Below are positions 8,907-17,498 of a stretch of 64,000 nucleotides of DNA, in pieces. Both the position numbers and the translations under genes were made by a program. The first letter of the stretch is position 1; each line of letters starts with the position of its first letter. Source of the DNA: Burkholderiaceae bacterium (lineage in GTDB: Bacteria > Pseudomonadota > Gammaproteobacteria > Burkholderiales > Burkholderiaceae_C); the NCBI GenBank assembly GCA_016790575.1, contig JAEUOU010000018.1, forward strand, positions 19,196-83,195. Direction: 5' to 3'. The notes beneath the pieces are model-generated. The model had not been told where the DNA came from, did not search any database, and saw only the letters and a list, made by a program, of their open reading frames with translations.

Positions 8907-9740
8907 ATGTGCGGCATGTTCGCATTCTCAGCCAACCTCAGTACTTTGTTTGCCGATCGGCCGTTTCCTGAACGTTTTGCAGCTGCGCGGGTGGCGGGCT
9001 TCGAGGCCGTCGAGTGCCAGTTCCCCTACGACTGGGAGGCCGATCAGCTGGCGGCGCAGTTGCGGGCGCAGGGGCAAAAGATGGTGCTGCACAACCTGCC
9101 GGCCGGCAATTGGGCCGCAGGCGAGCGCGGTATTGCCTGCCATCCGGACCGGCTCGATGAATTTCGCGCCGGTGTCGAGTGCGCGATTCGGTATGCCAGG
9201 ACGCTGGGAGTAACTCAGCTGAACTGCCTGGCTGGCGTTCTGCCCGACGGGATCGATCCGCGCGAAGCCGAGGAAACGCTGTGTGCCAACCTGTGCCACG
9301 CGGCACGGACGCTTTCTGCGCACGGACTGCGTTTGCTGGTGGAGCCGATCAACCCGATTGACGTACCCCGCTTTTTTCTGGATCGGCCCTCGCGTGCGTT
9401 CGCCCTTGTTGCCGAACTGCGTGAACGGCACGGACTGGACAATCTGCTGGTGCAGTTTGACATCTACCATGCTCAGCGAACCGAAGGTGAGCTGGCCGCA
9501 ACCCTGCAGCGGTGGCTTCCACTGATCGGCCATGTGCAGGTGGCTGACAATCCGGGCCGTGCGGAGCCCGGAAGCGGGGAGATCCGGTTCCCTTTCCTTT
9601 TCGACTGGCTCGAGCGCATCGGCTACCAGGGCTATGTCGGATGTGAGTACTTTCCGGCCGACAAGGGTGACCGGGGTACCGAAGCCGGGCTTGCCTGGCT
9701 GGCCGGACATGGGCGCACAGCTGGCGGACGGCATTCATGA
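8907..9740 (+). CDS. hyi: Hydroxypyruvate isomerase
   Basis: This 277-aa TIM-barrel protein of the xylose-isomerase-like family interconverts hydroxypyruvate and tartronate semialdehyde. The amino end FSANLSTLFADRPF, the metal/catalytic Glu of LVEPIN, QFDIYH and HVQVADNPGR are the Hyi signatures. GGAGG at 8892-8896 sits 10 nt before the ATG at 8907; an ATG at 8916 fits homologues equally well. It overlaps ttuD by ATGA, so the products act in succession in glyoxylate assimilation. No gcl or glxR gene is present here. Confidence 0.87.
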   Translation: MCGMFAFSANLSTLFADRPFPERFAAARVAGFEAVECQFPYDWEADQLAAQLRAQGQKMVLHNLPAGNWAAGERGIACHPDRLDEFRAGVECAIRYARTLGVTQLNCLAGVLPDGIDPREAEETLCANLCHAARTLSAHGLRLLVEPINPIDVPRFFLDRPSRAFALVAELRERHGLDNLLVQFDIYHAQRTEGELAATLQRWLPLIGHVQVADNPGRAEPGSGEIRFPFLFDWLERIGYQGYVGCEYFPADKGDRGTEAGLAWLAGHGRTAGGRHS

Positions 9741-11047
9741 CCAGATCGCCGCGGGAGCTGTTGCGACACCTGTTTGACATTGCGGTGGCGCGTGCTCTGC
9801 CGCTGCACATCTCGGCCGGCCATCTGCCTGCGCCGCCCACAGGCCGCACCTTGGTCCTGGGCGCCGGAAAGGCCGCTGCCGCCATGGCGCAAGCGGTCGA
9901 GACTTATTGGCCGCCGAGGGCTCCGCTCTCCGGACTGGTCGTGACCCGGTATGGGCACACCCCAGCACGGCCCGATGGCATCGCCCAGCGTATCGAGGTG
10001 GTGGAGGCGGCGCATCCGGTTCCCGATGCGGCGGGACTGGACGCTGCGCGGCGCATTCTGTCGCTGACAAACGGTCTCACCGAGGACGATCTGGTGCTGT
10101 GTCTGATCTCGGGCGGCGGGTCTGCACTGCTGACGCTGCCGTGTGACGGTCTGAGCCTTGCCGACAAGCAACGGATCAACCGCCAGTTGCTCGAATGCGG
10201 AGCTCACATCGGCGAAATGAATACCGTGCGCAAGCACCTCTCGGGCATCAAGGGCGGGCGTCTGGCCGCAGCCTGCGCACCCGCCCGGGTCCTGACCTTG
10301 ACCATCAGCGACGTGCCGGGGGATGACGTGAGTGTGATTGCCAGCGGGCCGACGGTGGCTGACGCAACAAGCTGCGCCCAGGCGCTGGCTGTTTTGCGGC
10401 GATACCGCATCGACGTACCGCCGGCCGTGCTGGCGCAACTGGAAACCGGTGCGCTTGAAACGCCCAAGCCGGGGGATCCCCGGCTCGCGCGCTGCGAGAC
10501 CCGCCTGATGGCGACACCACAGCACAGTCTGGCCGCCGCCGCCGACGCCGCGCGCGCGATGGGTCTGCACGCCTACATCCTCAGTGACGAGATCGAAGGC
10601 GAGTCGCGCGAGGTGGGGAGGGTCCATGCGGCGCTGGCGCGGTCGACTGTGCTCGGGCGCAGCAGTTTCAAGGCGCCCTGCGTCATCCTCAGCGGTGGCG
10701 AGACCACCGTGACCCTGAGCGCGCGTGTGCAAGGGCGGCCCAAGGGCCGGGGCGGACGCGCCGGCGAGTTCTGCATGGGCCTCGCACAGGCCTTGAACGG
10801 TCATCCCGACGTCTGGGCACTGGCGGCCGACACCGACGGCATAGACGGCGTGGAAGACAACGCTGGTGCGTTGGTCACACCGGATACCCTGACACGGGCG
10901 CAAGCGCGGGGACTTCAGCTTGCCGATTACCTGGACCGTCATGACGCCTACGGTTTCTTCGGCAGTCTGGAGGATCTGGTCATCACCGGGCCGACTTTTA
11001 CCAACGTCAACGACTTCCGGGCGATTTTCGTTGGGAGATCGCGCTGA
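9737..11047 (+). CDS. ttuD: Glycerate 2-kinase (MOFRL/TtuD type)
   Basis: This 436-aa cytoplasmic kinase phosphorylates D-glycerate to 2-phosphoglycerate. GAGKAAAAMAQ near residue 40, VVEAAHPVPD, LISGGGSALL, MNTVRKHLSGIKGG and the carboxy-terminal MOFRL-type segment (LSGGETTV, AADTDGIDG) appear in the family order. It starts inside the hyi stop codon (ATGA), giving translational coupling. Together hyi and ttuD take glyoxylate-derived C3 units into glycolysis, which fits the disposal of glyoxylate from purine or allantoin breakdown. Confidence 0.9.
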   Translation: MTRSPRELLRHLFDIAVARALPLHISAGHLPAPPTGRTLVLGAGKAAAAMAQAVETYWPPRAPLSGLVVTRYGHTPARPDGIAQRIEVVEAAHPVPDAAGLDAARRILSLTNGLTEDDLVLCLISGGGSALLTLPCDGLSLADKQRINRQLLECGAHIGEMNTVRKHLSGIKGGRLAAACAPARVLTLTISDVPGDDVSVIASGPTVADATSCAQALAVLRRYRIDVPPAVLAQLETGALETPKPGDPRLARCETRLMATPQHSLAAAADAARAMGLHAYILSDEIEGESREVGRVHAALARSTVLGRSSFKAPCVILSGGETTVTLSARVQGRPKGRGGRAGEFCMGLAQALNGHPDVWALAADTDGIDGVEDNAGALVTPDTLTRAQARGLQLADYLDRHDAYGFFGSLEDLVITGPTFTNVNDFRAIFVGRSR

Positions 11048-11074
11048 ATTTACGTCGATTTAGCTATAATAAGT

Positions 11075-11105
11075 ATAGCAACAAGCGACCTTTTTATGAT
11101 GGGTA
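11075..11105 (-). repeat. 31-bp dispersed repeat, copy 2
   Basis: This copy is in inverse orientation, from ATAGC to GGGTA, and lies 27 nt after the ttuD stop. Read on the minus strand it matches the consensus through TAAAAAGGTCGCTT. Confidence 0.75.
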
Positions 11106-11266
11106 CAGCTCGAAAACGCAAAGAATTGCGGTAAATGCCATGCTCGGGGCATGCGGGGAAGTCGGCGGGGCGGGCGGCGGCGTGCCACACGGGCTGCACC
11201 CAGGCCTGACGGGCTTTCGCCCGTCCAACCCGGGGCGCGGCCGCTCCGATTCGACCTTGCGCTCGG

Positions 11267-11280
11267 TTGACGTGGGTCAA
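11267..11280. promoter_or_regulatory. FNR/DNR-type box upstream of Crp-family gene
   Basis: TTGAC-GTGG-GTCAA is a perfect 5-4-5 palindrome with the spacing of Crp/Fnr-family boxes (Fnr consensus TTGAT-N4-ATCAA). It lies 36 bp before the preferred ATG of a Crp/Fnr-family regulator, so autoregulation or cross-regulation is plausible. If the regulator starts upstream instead, the box would be coding. Confidence 0.5.
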
Positions 11281-11316
11281 AGCCGGTGCTCCGGTTGCGC
11301 GGCACAGTGCGCAAAT

Positions 11317-11943
11317 ATGTTGACCTCTCCGACCTTCGATTCCTCTGTTGGCTTGCAAACGCTGCCGGCCGGGTCGCCCTTGCTCCGTCGGGGGGTGACC
11401 TTGGACGAAGTCCTTCATGTCGAAGCCGGACGGGTGGCTTTGGGCCTGACCGAGGGCGACGAACTGGTTCACCAGCTGGGTGTGGTGCAGGGGCCGTTCT
11501 GGCTGGAGGCCACGGCGGCGGTGCTGGGGCTGCCCAGTGCCGTCGATGCGCGGGCCGAAAGCGCCGTGACGGTTCGCCGCGTTCCGCTGCGGGTCTTTGA
11601 AGCCCATCTCAGTGCCATGCCGGCGCCCGCGCGGGCTGTGTTGCTGGATGTTGCGCGCGCACATCGCCAGCAGACCGAGCTGGCCGTCAGCCGATTGGCC
11701 AAAGACGCCGAAGCGCGCTGCGCCGAATGGCTTTTGCGCCATGCCGAGCCGGTCGGTGAGCCTGGTTCGATGGCGGTTTTGCTGCGTGAGCGCAAGCGCA
11801 TCATCGCAGCCCAGCTGGGTATTGCGCCCGAGACTTTCTCGCGTGTCTTGCGCCACCTTCGGGAGCAAAGCCTGATCAGTGGCTCCGGTCGGGTCGTCAA
11901 CCTGGTCGACCCCAACGGGTTGCGGTCTCTGGCCGGAGTTTGA
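11317..11943 (+). CDS. Crp/Fnr family transcriptional regulator
   Basis: This protein of about 208 aa has an amino-terminal cNMP-binding-like beta barrel (LQTLPAGSPLLRRG through LGVVQGPFWLE) and a carboxy-terminal winged HTH (RKRIIAAQLGIAPETFSRVLRHL). The usual phosphate-binding cassette for cAMP is not recognisable, so the effector is unknown. In-frame codons just upstream of the ATG encode CSGCAAQC, a CxxC-x3-C cluster reminiscent of Fe-S-binding Fnr amino ends. A non-ATG start (GTG 11272 or TTG 11257) would include it. No Shine-Dalgarno sequence decides the matter. Confidence 0.78.
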   Translation: MLTSPTFDSSVGLQTLPAGSPLLRRGVTLDEVLHVEAGRVALGLTEGDELVHQLGVVQGPFWLEATAAVLGLPSAVDARAESAVTVRRVPLRVFEAHLSAMPAPARAVLLDVARAHRQQTELAVSRLAKDAEARCAEWLLRHAEPVGEPGSMAVLLRERKRIIAAQLGIAPETFSRVLRHLREQSLISGSGRVVNLVDPNGLRSLAGV

Positions 11944-12030
11944 GCCACCGCTGGTTTCGCCCGGCGAAAATTTTTTCCCAGGCAATTCGGTGCGCTAACT
12001 CCCCCATTCGTCTGCCTGGGTCCGGGGCAC

Positions 12031-13164
12031 TCAGGTCGGGTGAAAACGGGCCGGCGAAAATGCGTCTGGGCTGACGCCGGACCGGGTGAGTACGCTGCTC
12101 AACGGCGTTCCGCGAATCAGGCAGGCCGCCAGATCGCTGGCCCCTGGGGCACTCTGAATGCCATAGCCCCCTTGACCTGCCAGCCAGAAGAAGCCTTCAC
12201 ATTGCGGATCGAACCCTATGACCATTTCGCCGTCCGGGGCGAAGGTGCGCAGGCCTGCCCACGTGCTGGTTGGCCGACGTATCGTCAGGCGGGTCGCTTC
12301 TTCGATCCGGTAAATCGCGGTGGCAATGTCCATCTCATCGGGGGCCACATCGTGGGGCGTTGTCGGGTCGGCGTTCGCCGGCGAACCCAGCAGACGACCA
12401 TGACCCGGCTTGATATACCAGCCTTCATCCATCGCGATCAGTGCAGGCCAGCGCGACGGCTCATCATCTGCCCCGGCCTCGAAGGTGAACGCGCTGCGTC
12501 GTCGCGGCTCCAAGCCGACAGGTCGGGCACCACAAAGGCGGGCGGTTTCGTCAGCCCACGCACCGGTGGCGTTGACAAGCAGTGGTGTGTCGATGCCCGA
12601 ACCATCGGCCAGCCGCAGGCGCCAGTTCCCGTTTGCCCGTGCCACCGATTCAATGCGGATGTCGGTGCGAACCTGGGCGCCGAGCCGCCGTGCGCCGCGC
12701 AGATAGCCCTGATGCAGCGCGTCAACATCCATATCCTGCGCACCCTGCTCCAGCAGGCCGCCAATCAACCTGTCCAGGCGCAGGCAGGGTGCAAGCTCCC
12801 ATGCGGCCGCCGCGTCCAGCACCACCAGGTCGGGGCAGACTGCCGAGAGCTCGGCCAGAGAGTTCTTCAGCAGGATCTCCTGCCCCTGAAACGCCAGGTG
12901 CAGCGCGCCGCGCGGCGCCAGCAGGGGAACCTCGGCGAAGCCGTCGGGCGGCGAGCACAGGAATCCCCGACTGGCTCGCGTCAGCGCGCGCACGCCGGCG
13001 GGACCGTACGATTCGAGGTACAGGGCCGCCGAGCGGCCGGTCGTGTGATAGCCGCATTGGGTCTCTTGTTCCAGGATTGCCACGCGATGGAACCCTGCCA
13101 GCTGCCAGGCCAGCGAGGCGCCAGCGATCCCGCCGCCGAGAATGACGCAGTCGAATTCGGACAT
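12031..13164 (-). CDS. FAD-dependent D-amino-acid dehydrogenase, D-arginine dehydrogenase-like
   Basis: This 377-aa DAO-family flavoprotein has an amino-terminal Rossmann motif GGGIAGAS and the block HTTGRSAA. Its later blocks include DALHQGYLRGAR, PRRRSAF, LGSPANADP, RRPTSTWAGLR and AGQGGYGIQ. This series follows Pseudomonas DauA closely from end to end. DauA oxidises D-arginine and other D-amino acids to imino acids and passes electrons to the respiratory chain. The start at MSEFDC is placed directly before the Rossmann motif. It diverges from a DsrE-family gene. The exact substrate remains an inference. Confidence 0.82.
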   Translation of the reverse strand: MSEFDCVILGGGIAGASLAWQLAGFHRVAILEQETQCGYHTTGRSAALYLESYGPAGVRALTRASRGFLCSPPDGFAEVPLLAPRGALHLAFQGQEILLKNSLAELSAVCPDLVVLDAAAAWELAPCLRLDRLIGGLLEQGAQDMDVDALHQGYLRGARRLGAQVRTDIRIESVARANGNWRLRLADGSGIDTPLLVNATGAWADETARLCGARPVGLEPRRRSAFTFEAGADDEPSRWPALIAMDEGWYIKPGHGRLLGSPANADPTTPHDVAPDEMDIATAIYRIEEATRLTIRRPTSTWAGLRTFAPDGEMVIGFDPQCEGFFWLAGQGGYGIQSAPGASDLAACLIRGTPLSSVLTRSGVSPDAFSPARFHPT

Positions 13165-13246
13165 GTGGGCATTTTCCCACGGGTCTACACTGCGGTCGGA
13201 GCGTGTGGCTGCGGCCATCGCATCCAGAAATGCAAGGAGCAAAACT

Positions 13247-13771
13247 GTGATTTCCACGATGAGCAGGCGAGCGGCGTTTGCGTTGGCCGCCGGTCTGGCG
13301 ATGGGCGCAGGTGGCACCGCAGCCCAGGGTCGTCGCGTCCAGACTCCTTATGCCAGGCCCAAGGTGTTGTTTGATGTCTATCTCGACCACCCCGCCAAAA
13401 TGGGCGCCGCCTTGTTCTGGCTACGGGCGTTCGTGAACCCGCTGACAGAGGCGCCCTACAGCTTTTTCCCGGAAGACATGAGTGTTGTGGTGCTGCTGCA
13501 TGGTACGGAAATCGTCACCGTGGCGCGCAAGAATGAAGATCGCTACCAGGAGGTCGTTCAGCGCATGCGAGCTTATGTTGAACAGGGCGTTCGCTTTCGT
13601 GTTTGTGGCCTCGCCTTGTCGGACTACGGCTATCAGGATGCCGACATGCAGTCCTTCATCGAGATTGCGCCGTCGGCAATGACCGAATTGGTGCATTGGC
13701 AGAACCAAGGCTATGCGCTGATTGTTCCGCAGGTGACCGACAAACGGGTCGCGATCGAGGACATCCGATGA
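13247..13771 (+). CDS. Exported DsrE-family protein
   Basis: This protein of about 174 aa starts at GTG 13247, chosen because AGGAG at 13235-13239 is 7 nt upstream; an ATG at 13259 is the alternative. The amino end SRRAAFALAAGLAMGAGG is a signal peptide with a twin arginine but no full Tat consensus. The mature part (VLFDVYLDHP, LWLRAFVNPL-like helix, VVVLLHGTE, CGLALSDYGY) matches DsrE/DsrF-like proteins. A single Cys, in FRVCGLAL, aligns with the active Cys of that family. Some DsrE homologues take part in sulfur-relay reactions; here the function is unknown. Confidence 0.7.
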   Translation: MISTMSRRAAFALAAGLAMGAGGTAAQGRRVQTPYARPKVLFDVYLDHPAKMGAALFWLRAFVNPLTEAPYSFFPEDMSVVVLLHGTEIVTVARKNEDRYQEVVQRMRAYVEQGVRFRVCGLALSDYGYQDADMQSFIEIAPSAMTELVHWQNQGYALIVPQVTDKRVAIEDIR

Positions 13772-13794
13772 CGATCCGTCATTACCTCGCTTAG

Positions 13795-13848
13795 TGGGGT
13801 GACCCCAGAAAAGTACAACACACAGACCTCCATTCGGGATGTTTCCCG
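13795..13848. promoter_or_regulatory. Two short inverted repeats upstream of the acyl-CoA synthetase/GNAT gene
   Basis: TGGGGT-G-ACCCCA at 13795-13807 is a perfect palindrome. CGGGA at 13835-13839 pairs with TCCCG at 13844-13848. Both lie in the 117-bp leader before a GTG start at 13889 with no T-run, so they are better candidates for protein binding than for termination. No regulator can be named. Confidence 0.3.
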
Positions 13849-13888
13849 GTAACCTAGGGTTCGTCCCTGTGTTTGTGGAGTGACTGTT

Positions 13889-16582
13889 GTGAGTATTCGA
13901 AATCTGGACTCGCTGCTCGATCCGTCCTCGGTGGTGGTGATTGGTGCATCGCCCCGTTTGGCAAGTGTCGGCGCCACGGTCTGGCGCAACATGCTGACGG
14001 CCGGTTTCAAAGGGCCGGTGATGGCGGTGAATCCTAAGTACCGGGAGCTGGACGGACAGCGCTGTTACGCCCGGGTAGATGAACTTCCCCAAGCGCCTGA
14101 ACTGGCCGTTATCTGTACGCCGGCTCCGACCGTTGCAGCTCTGGTGCACGAGCTTGGATCCCGCGGTACCAAGGCGGCGGTGGTCTTGACCGCCGGTCTG
14201 ACGGCCTCGGACAAGCAGGCGGTTCGTGACGCCGCCCGTCCGTATCTGCTGCGCTTGCTGGGTCCCAACTGTATCGGGCTGATCGCACCCCATGCGGGAC
14301 TCAACGCGAGTTTCTCGCATGTCGGCGCCGATCGCGGCGATCTCGCTTTTGTCTCGCAGTCGGGCGCCTTGGTGACTGCCATGCTGGATTGGGCCCGGGC
14401 GCAGCGAATCGGGTTTTCGCAGGTGGTTTCGTTGGGGGAACATATCGATGTCGACTTCGGGGACATGCTGGACTTCCTGGCCACCGATTGCCGGACGCGG
14501 GCGGTGCTTATGTATGTCGAGTCCATCGAATCGCCCCGCAAATTCATGTCGGCCGCGCGGGCGGCAGCCCGCAACAAGCCGGTCATTGTGGTCAAGAGCG
14601 GACGATCAGAGCGGGGTCAAAGGGCTGCCGCGTCTCACACGGGCGCTCTGGCAGGAGCGGACAGTGTCTATGACGCGGCAATTTCCCGGGCCGGCATGTT
14701 GCGCGTGGATACCCTGCAGGACCTGTTCCTGGCGGCCGAGACACTGACCCGGTTTCGAGCCAACCGCAGCGAGCGGCTGACCATCCTGACAAACGGGGGC
14801 GGTGCCGGTGTCATGGCGGCCGACGCGGCGGCCCGATCGGATGTTCCGCTGGCGGAGTTGTCAGCAGAAACCGTGTCGCGGCTTGACGCTGTTTTGCCTG
14901 GCAACTGGTCACAGAGCAACCCGGTCGACATCATCGGTGATGCGCCGGTGGACCGGTATTTGCGGGCATTCGAAGTGCTTGCCGACGATCCGCAGGCCGG
15001 CGCCGTTCTTTTCATTCACGCACCGACGGCGATTGTTCCGAGTGCCGACATTGCTCGCGCGGTTGCTGTCATGCCCAAACCGCTGACAGGACGTCTGTTC
15101 AGCTCCTGGCTGGGTGGTCAGGGTGTCGCCGAGGCCCGCGACGTTTTCTCCCAGGCCGGTATTGCCGGCTTTGCGACCCCGGAAGACGCGGTCAAGGCGT
15201 TTGGCATGCTGCGGGCCTATCACCGCAACCAGGAGGAACTGATTGAGGCGCCTCCTGCGGACGCTTCGCCGCTGGGGGCCGCAGCAGCCAGCATGGACAT
15301 CAAGGCAGCGCGTCAGGTCATCCGCGATGTTCTGGATCAGGGGCGCGAACTGCTGACCGAGCCGGAGGCGAAAGCCGTTCTTCAGGCCTGTGGTGTGCCG
15401 GTCGCGTCTACTCGCACGGTTGCTGCCGATCCGCAGATGGCGGCATCCGTCGCCGACGAAATCGGATATCCCGTGGTTCTGAAAATTCTTTCGCCGGAGA
15501 TCTCGCACAAATCGGACGTGGGTGGAGTCGTACTGGGACTTGACCACAGGGATGCCGTGGTCGAGGCGGCGCGGTCCATGCTGGAGCGGGTTGCCCGCTT
15601 GCGTCCGGATGCTCGGCGCGTTGGCCTCACGGTTCAGCGTCAGGTTCGGCGTCGCCACGGACAAGAGCTGATCATTGGCTCTGCGGTGGACCCGGTCTTC
15701 GGCCCGGTCATCCTTTTCGGGCAAGGGGGAACCGCGGTCGAACTGGTTGCTGATCGTGCGATTGCCCTTCCGCCGCTCAACGAACCACTGGCCCGCTCGC
15801 TGGTTGCACGGACGCGGGTTTCGCGCCTGCTGCGTGGATGGCGTGACGTGCCGCCTGCTGACCTCGAATCGGTACACCGGACCCTGATTCAGGTGTCGCA
15901 GATGCTGGCTGATTTGCCCGAACTGGCCGAAATCGACATCAATCCGCTGATTGCGAGCCCGGAGGGCGTGGTCGCCCTGGACGCGCGAATTCGTGTGACT
16001 GCACAAAACGCGGGCGGGGCGGCCCGGTTTGCCATTCGTCCCTATCCCGCTGAACTCGTCGAAACCGTCGTCTGGAAAGGCCGAGAGCTTGTGTTGCGGC
16101 CAATTCGCCCGGATGACGAACTGCGCCATATCGAGTTTCTGACGCATCTTGACCCGGAAGACATCCGCTTGCGGATTTTCTACACCCGCAGAACCATGGA
16201 GCGCAGCGAACTGGCGCGGCTGACCCAGATCGACTACACCCGCGAGATGGCCTTCATTGCGGTTGCGGCCGGGCCTGATGGACTCTTGCAGACCCTGGGG
16301 GTCGCCCGGGCAATGACGGATCCGGACAATATCAGTGCCGAATTCGGTGTCATCGTTCGTTCGGAGCTCAAAGGGGGGGGATTAGGCCGCATTCTGATGG
16401 ACAAACTGATCCGTTATCTGCGGGCGAACGGGACACGGCGACTGGAAGCGGTCGTCTTGCAGGAGAACACCCGCATGCTGGAGATGGCGCGGCGACTCGG
16501 CCTGCGCGATGCTCCGGAACAGCCCGAGTTTGATACCCGGGCCCTGGTCATGGACCTTCAGGACGAGGCTGCGTTGGCCTGA
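13889..16582 (+). CDS. Fused NDP-forming acyl-CoA synthetase and GNAT acetyltransferase (Pat-like)
   Basis: This protein of about 897 aa has a CoA-binding Rossmann domain (residues 5-130), a succinyl-CoA-ligase-like domain to about 460, an ATP-grasp domain at about 480-690 (GYPVVLKILSPEISHKSDVGG) and a carboxy-terminal GNAT domain at about 715-880 (FGVIVRSELKGGGLGRILM). Proteins of this architecture include Pat/PatZ, which acetylates acetyl-CoA synthetase and other lysines. The catalytic His, missing in enterobacterial Pat, appears to be kept here as His250 in ASHTGALAG, so ligase activity is possible. Start GTG 13889 has GGAG 8 nt upstream; an earlier GTG at 13880 is less likely. The 3' end overlaps panE by 25 bp. 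Confidence 0.88.
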   Translation: MSIRNLDSLLDPSSVVVIGASPRLASVGATVWRNMLTAGFKGPVMAVNPKYRELDGQRCYARVDELPQAPELAVICTPAPTVAALVHELGSRGTKAAVVLTAGLTASDKQAVRDAARPYLLRLLGPNCIGLIAPHAGLNASFSHVGADRGDLAFVSQSGALVTAMLDWARAQRIGFSQVVSLGEHIDVDFGDMLDFLATDCRTRAVLMYVESIESPRKFMSAARAAARNKPVIVVKSGRSERGQRAAASHTGALAGADSVYDAAISRAGMLRVDTLQDLFLAAETLTRFRANRSERLTILTNGGGAGVMAADAAARSDVPLAELSAETVSRLDAVLPGNWSQSNPVDIIGDAPVDRYLRAFEVLADDPQAGAVLFIHAPTAIVPSADIARAVAVMPKPLTGRLFSSWLGGQGVAEARDVFSQAGIAGFATPEDAVKAFGMLRAYHRNQEELIEAPPADASPLGAAAASMDIKAARQVIRDVLDQGRELLTEPEAKAVLQACGVPVASTRTVAADPQMAASVADEIGYPVVLKILSPEISHKSDVGGVVLGLDHRDAVVEAARSMLERVARLRPDARRVGLTVQRQVRRRHGQELIIGSAVDPVFGPVILFGQGGTAVELVADRAIALPPLNEPLARSLVARTRVSRLLRGWRDVPPADLESVHRTLIQVSQMLADLPELAEIDINPLIASPEGVVALDARIRVTAQNAGGAARFAIRPYPAELVETVVWKGRELVLRPIRPDDELRHIEFLTHLDPEDIRLRIFYTRRTMERSELARLTQIDYTREMAFIAVAAGPDGLLQTLGVARAMTDPDNISAEFGVIVRSELKGGGLGRILMDKLIRYLRANGTRRLEAVVLQENTRMLEMARRLGLRDAPEQPEFDTRALVMDLQDEAALA

Positions 16583-17496
16583 CCGGTCTGCCAAGTTTCG
16601 GCCAGGCGGGCGGTGACCCAAAGCGCGGTGTTCGCCGGGGTCGCAATGCCCAGCGCCTTCCCCCTGCGGGCGATGTGGCCGTTGAGGTAGTCGATTTCGC
16701 TGGGCCTTCCGCGCATGAGATCCTGCGCAGTCGACGAGTGCTGTCGGGGCATCGTTTCGGCAATGCGGCGCACCGCCAGCCTGATATCCCCGGGTATGGC
16801 GACACCGTCTGCCGCCGCCACGGCCTCACATTCGGCCACGACGGCCTCCATGACGTCCTCGACGCCAGGCTGGCGAATCAGGTCACCATAGGCCATGTGT
16901 CCTGCCGCTGACAAGGCGTTGTAGGCGCAATTGAGGATCAGCTTCGCCCACAACGCGCCGCGGACGTTTTCGTCCATGATGGCCGCAATGCCGGCGGCGC
17001 GGAATGCCTGACCGACGCGCTCGGGCATGGCTGCGCGCTCGATGACCAATTCCCCACGGCCGTGATGCCGCACGTGGCCAGGGCCAGCCATCTCCGACGC
17101 GACATAGACCACAGCGGACGAGACTTTGAAACCGGGTAAGACCGCACGCAGTCGCTCAGCGTTGTCAACCCCGTTCTGAAGGCAGATGATCACGGTGCCC
17201 GGTGCAAGATGAGGGTGCATTTGCTGGCCGGCGCGCTCGGTGTCCGGGGACTTCACGGCGAGCAGAATCAGTTCGGCGTCGAGAACCCCAACGGGTTCCG
17301 TGGTCGCCTGGACCGCCACTTTGATATCGAAGTCCCGCGACTGAAGTCGAATGCCTCGCGCATTTATCGCTTGGACGTGTTCGGGGCGTCCGATCACGGT
17401 GACCTGATGGCCGGCCCTGGCCAACAACGCGCCGTAATAACAGCCGACCGCGCCTGCGCCATAGACGGCAACGTTCAGTGGCCGGTCCGTGGGCAT
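16558..17496 (-). CDS. panE: 2-dehydropantoate 2-reductase family protein
   Basis: This 312-aa ApbA/PanE-type oxidoreductase reduces ketopantoate to pantoate with NADPH in the pantothenate pathway. The amino end AVYGAGAVGCYYG is the nucleotide-binding motif, LLAVKS and QNGVDN follow, WAKLILNCAYNALSA holds the catalytic Lys, and RPSEIDYLNG is the family substrate loop. Bacteria often carry several PanE paralogues, so the pantothenate role is likely rather than certain. It starts 2 nt after the stop of a small unknown gene, suggesting one transcript. Confidence 0.83.
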   Translation of the reverse strand: MPTDRPLNVAVYGAGAVGCYYGALLARAGHQVTVIGRPEHVQAINARGIRLQSRDFDIKVAVQATTEPVGVLDAELILLAVKSPDTERAGQQMHPHLAPGTVIICLQNGVDNAERLRAVLPGFKVSSAVVYVASEMAGPGHVRHHGRGELVIERAAMPERVGQAFRAAGIAAIMDENVRGALWAKLILNCAYNALSAAGHMAYGDLIRQPGVEDVMEAVVAECEAVAAADGVAIPGDIRLAVRRIAETMPRQHSSTAQDLMRGRPSEIDYLNGHIARRGKALGIATPANTALWVTARLAETWQTGQANAASS

Positions 17497-17498
17497 GG

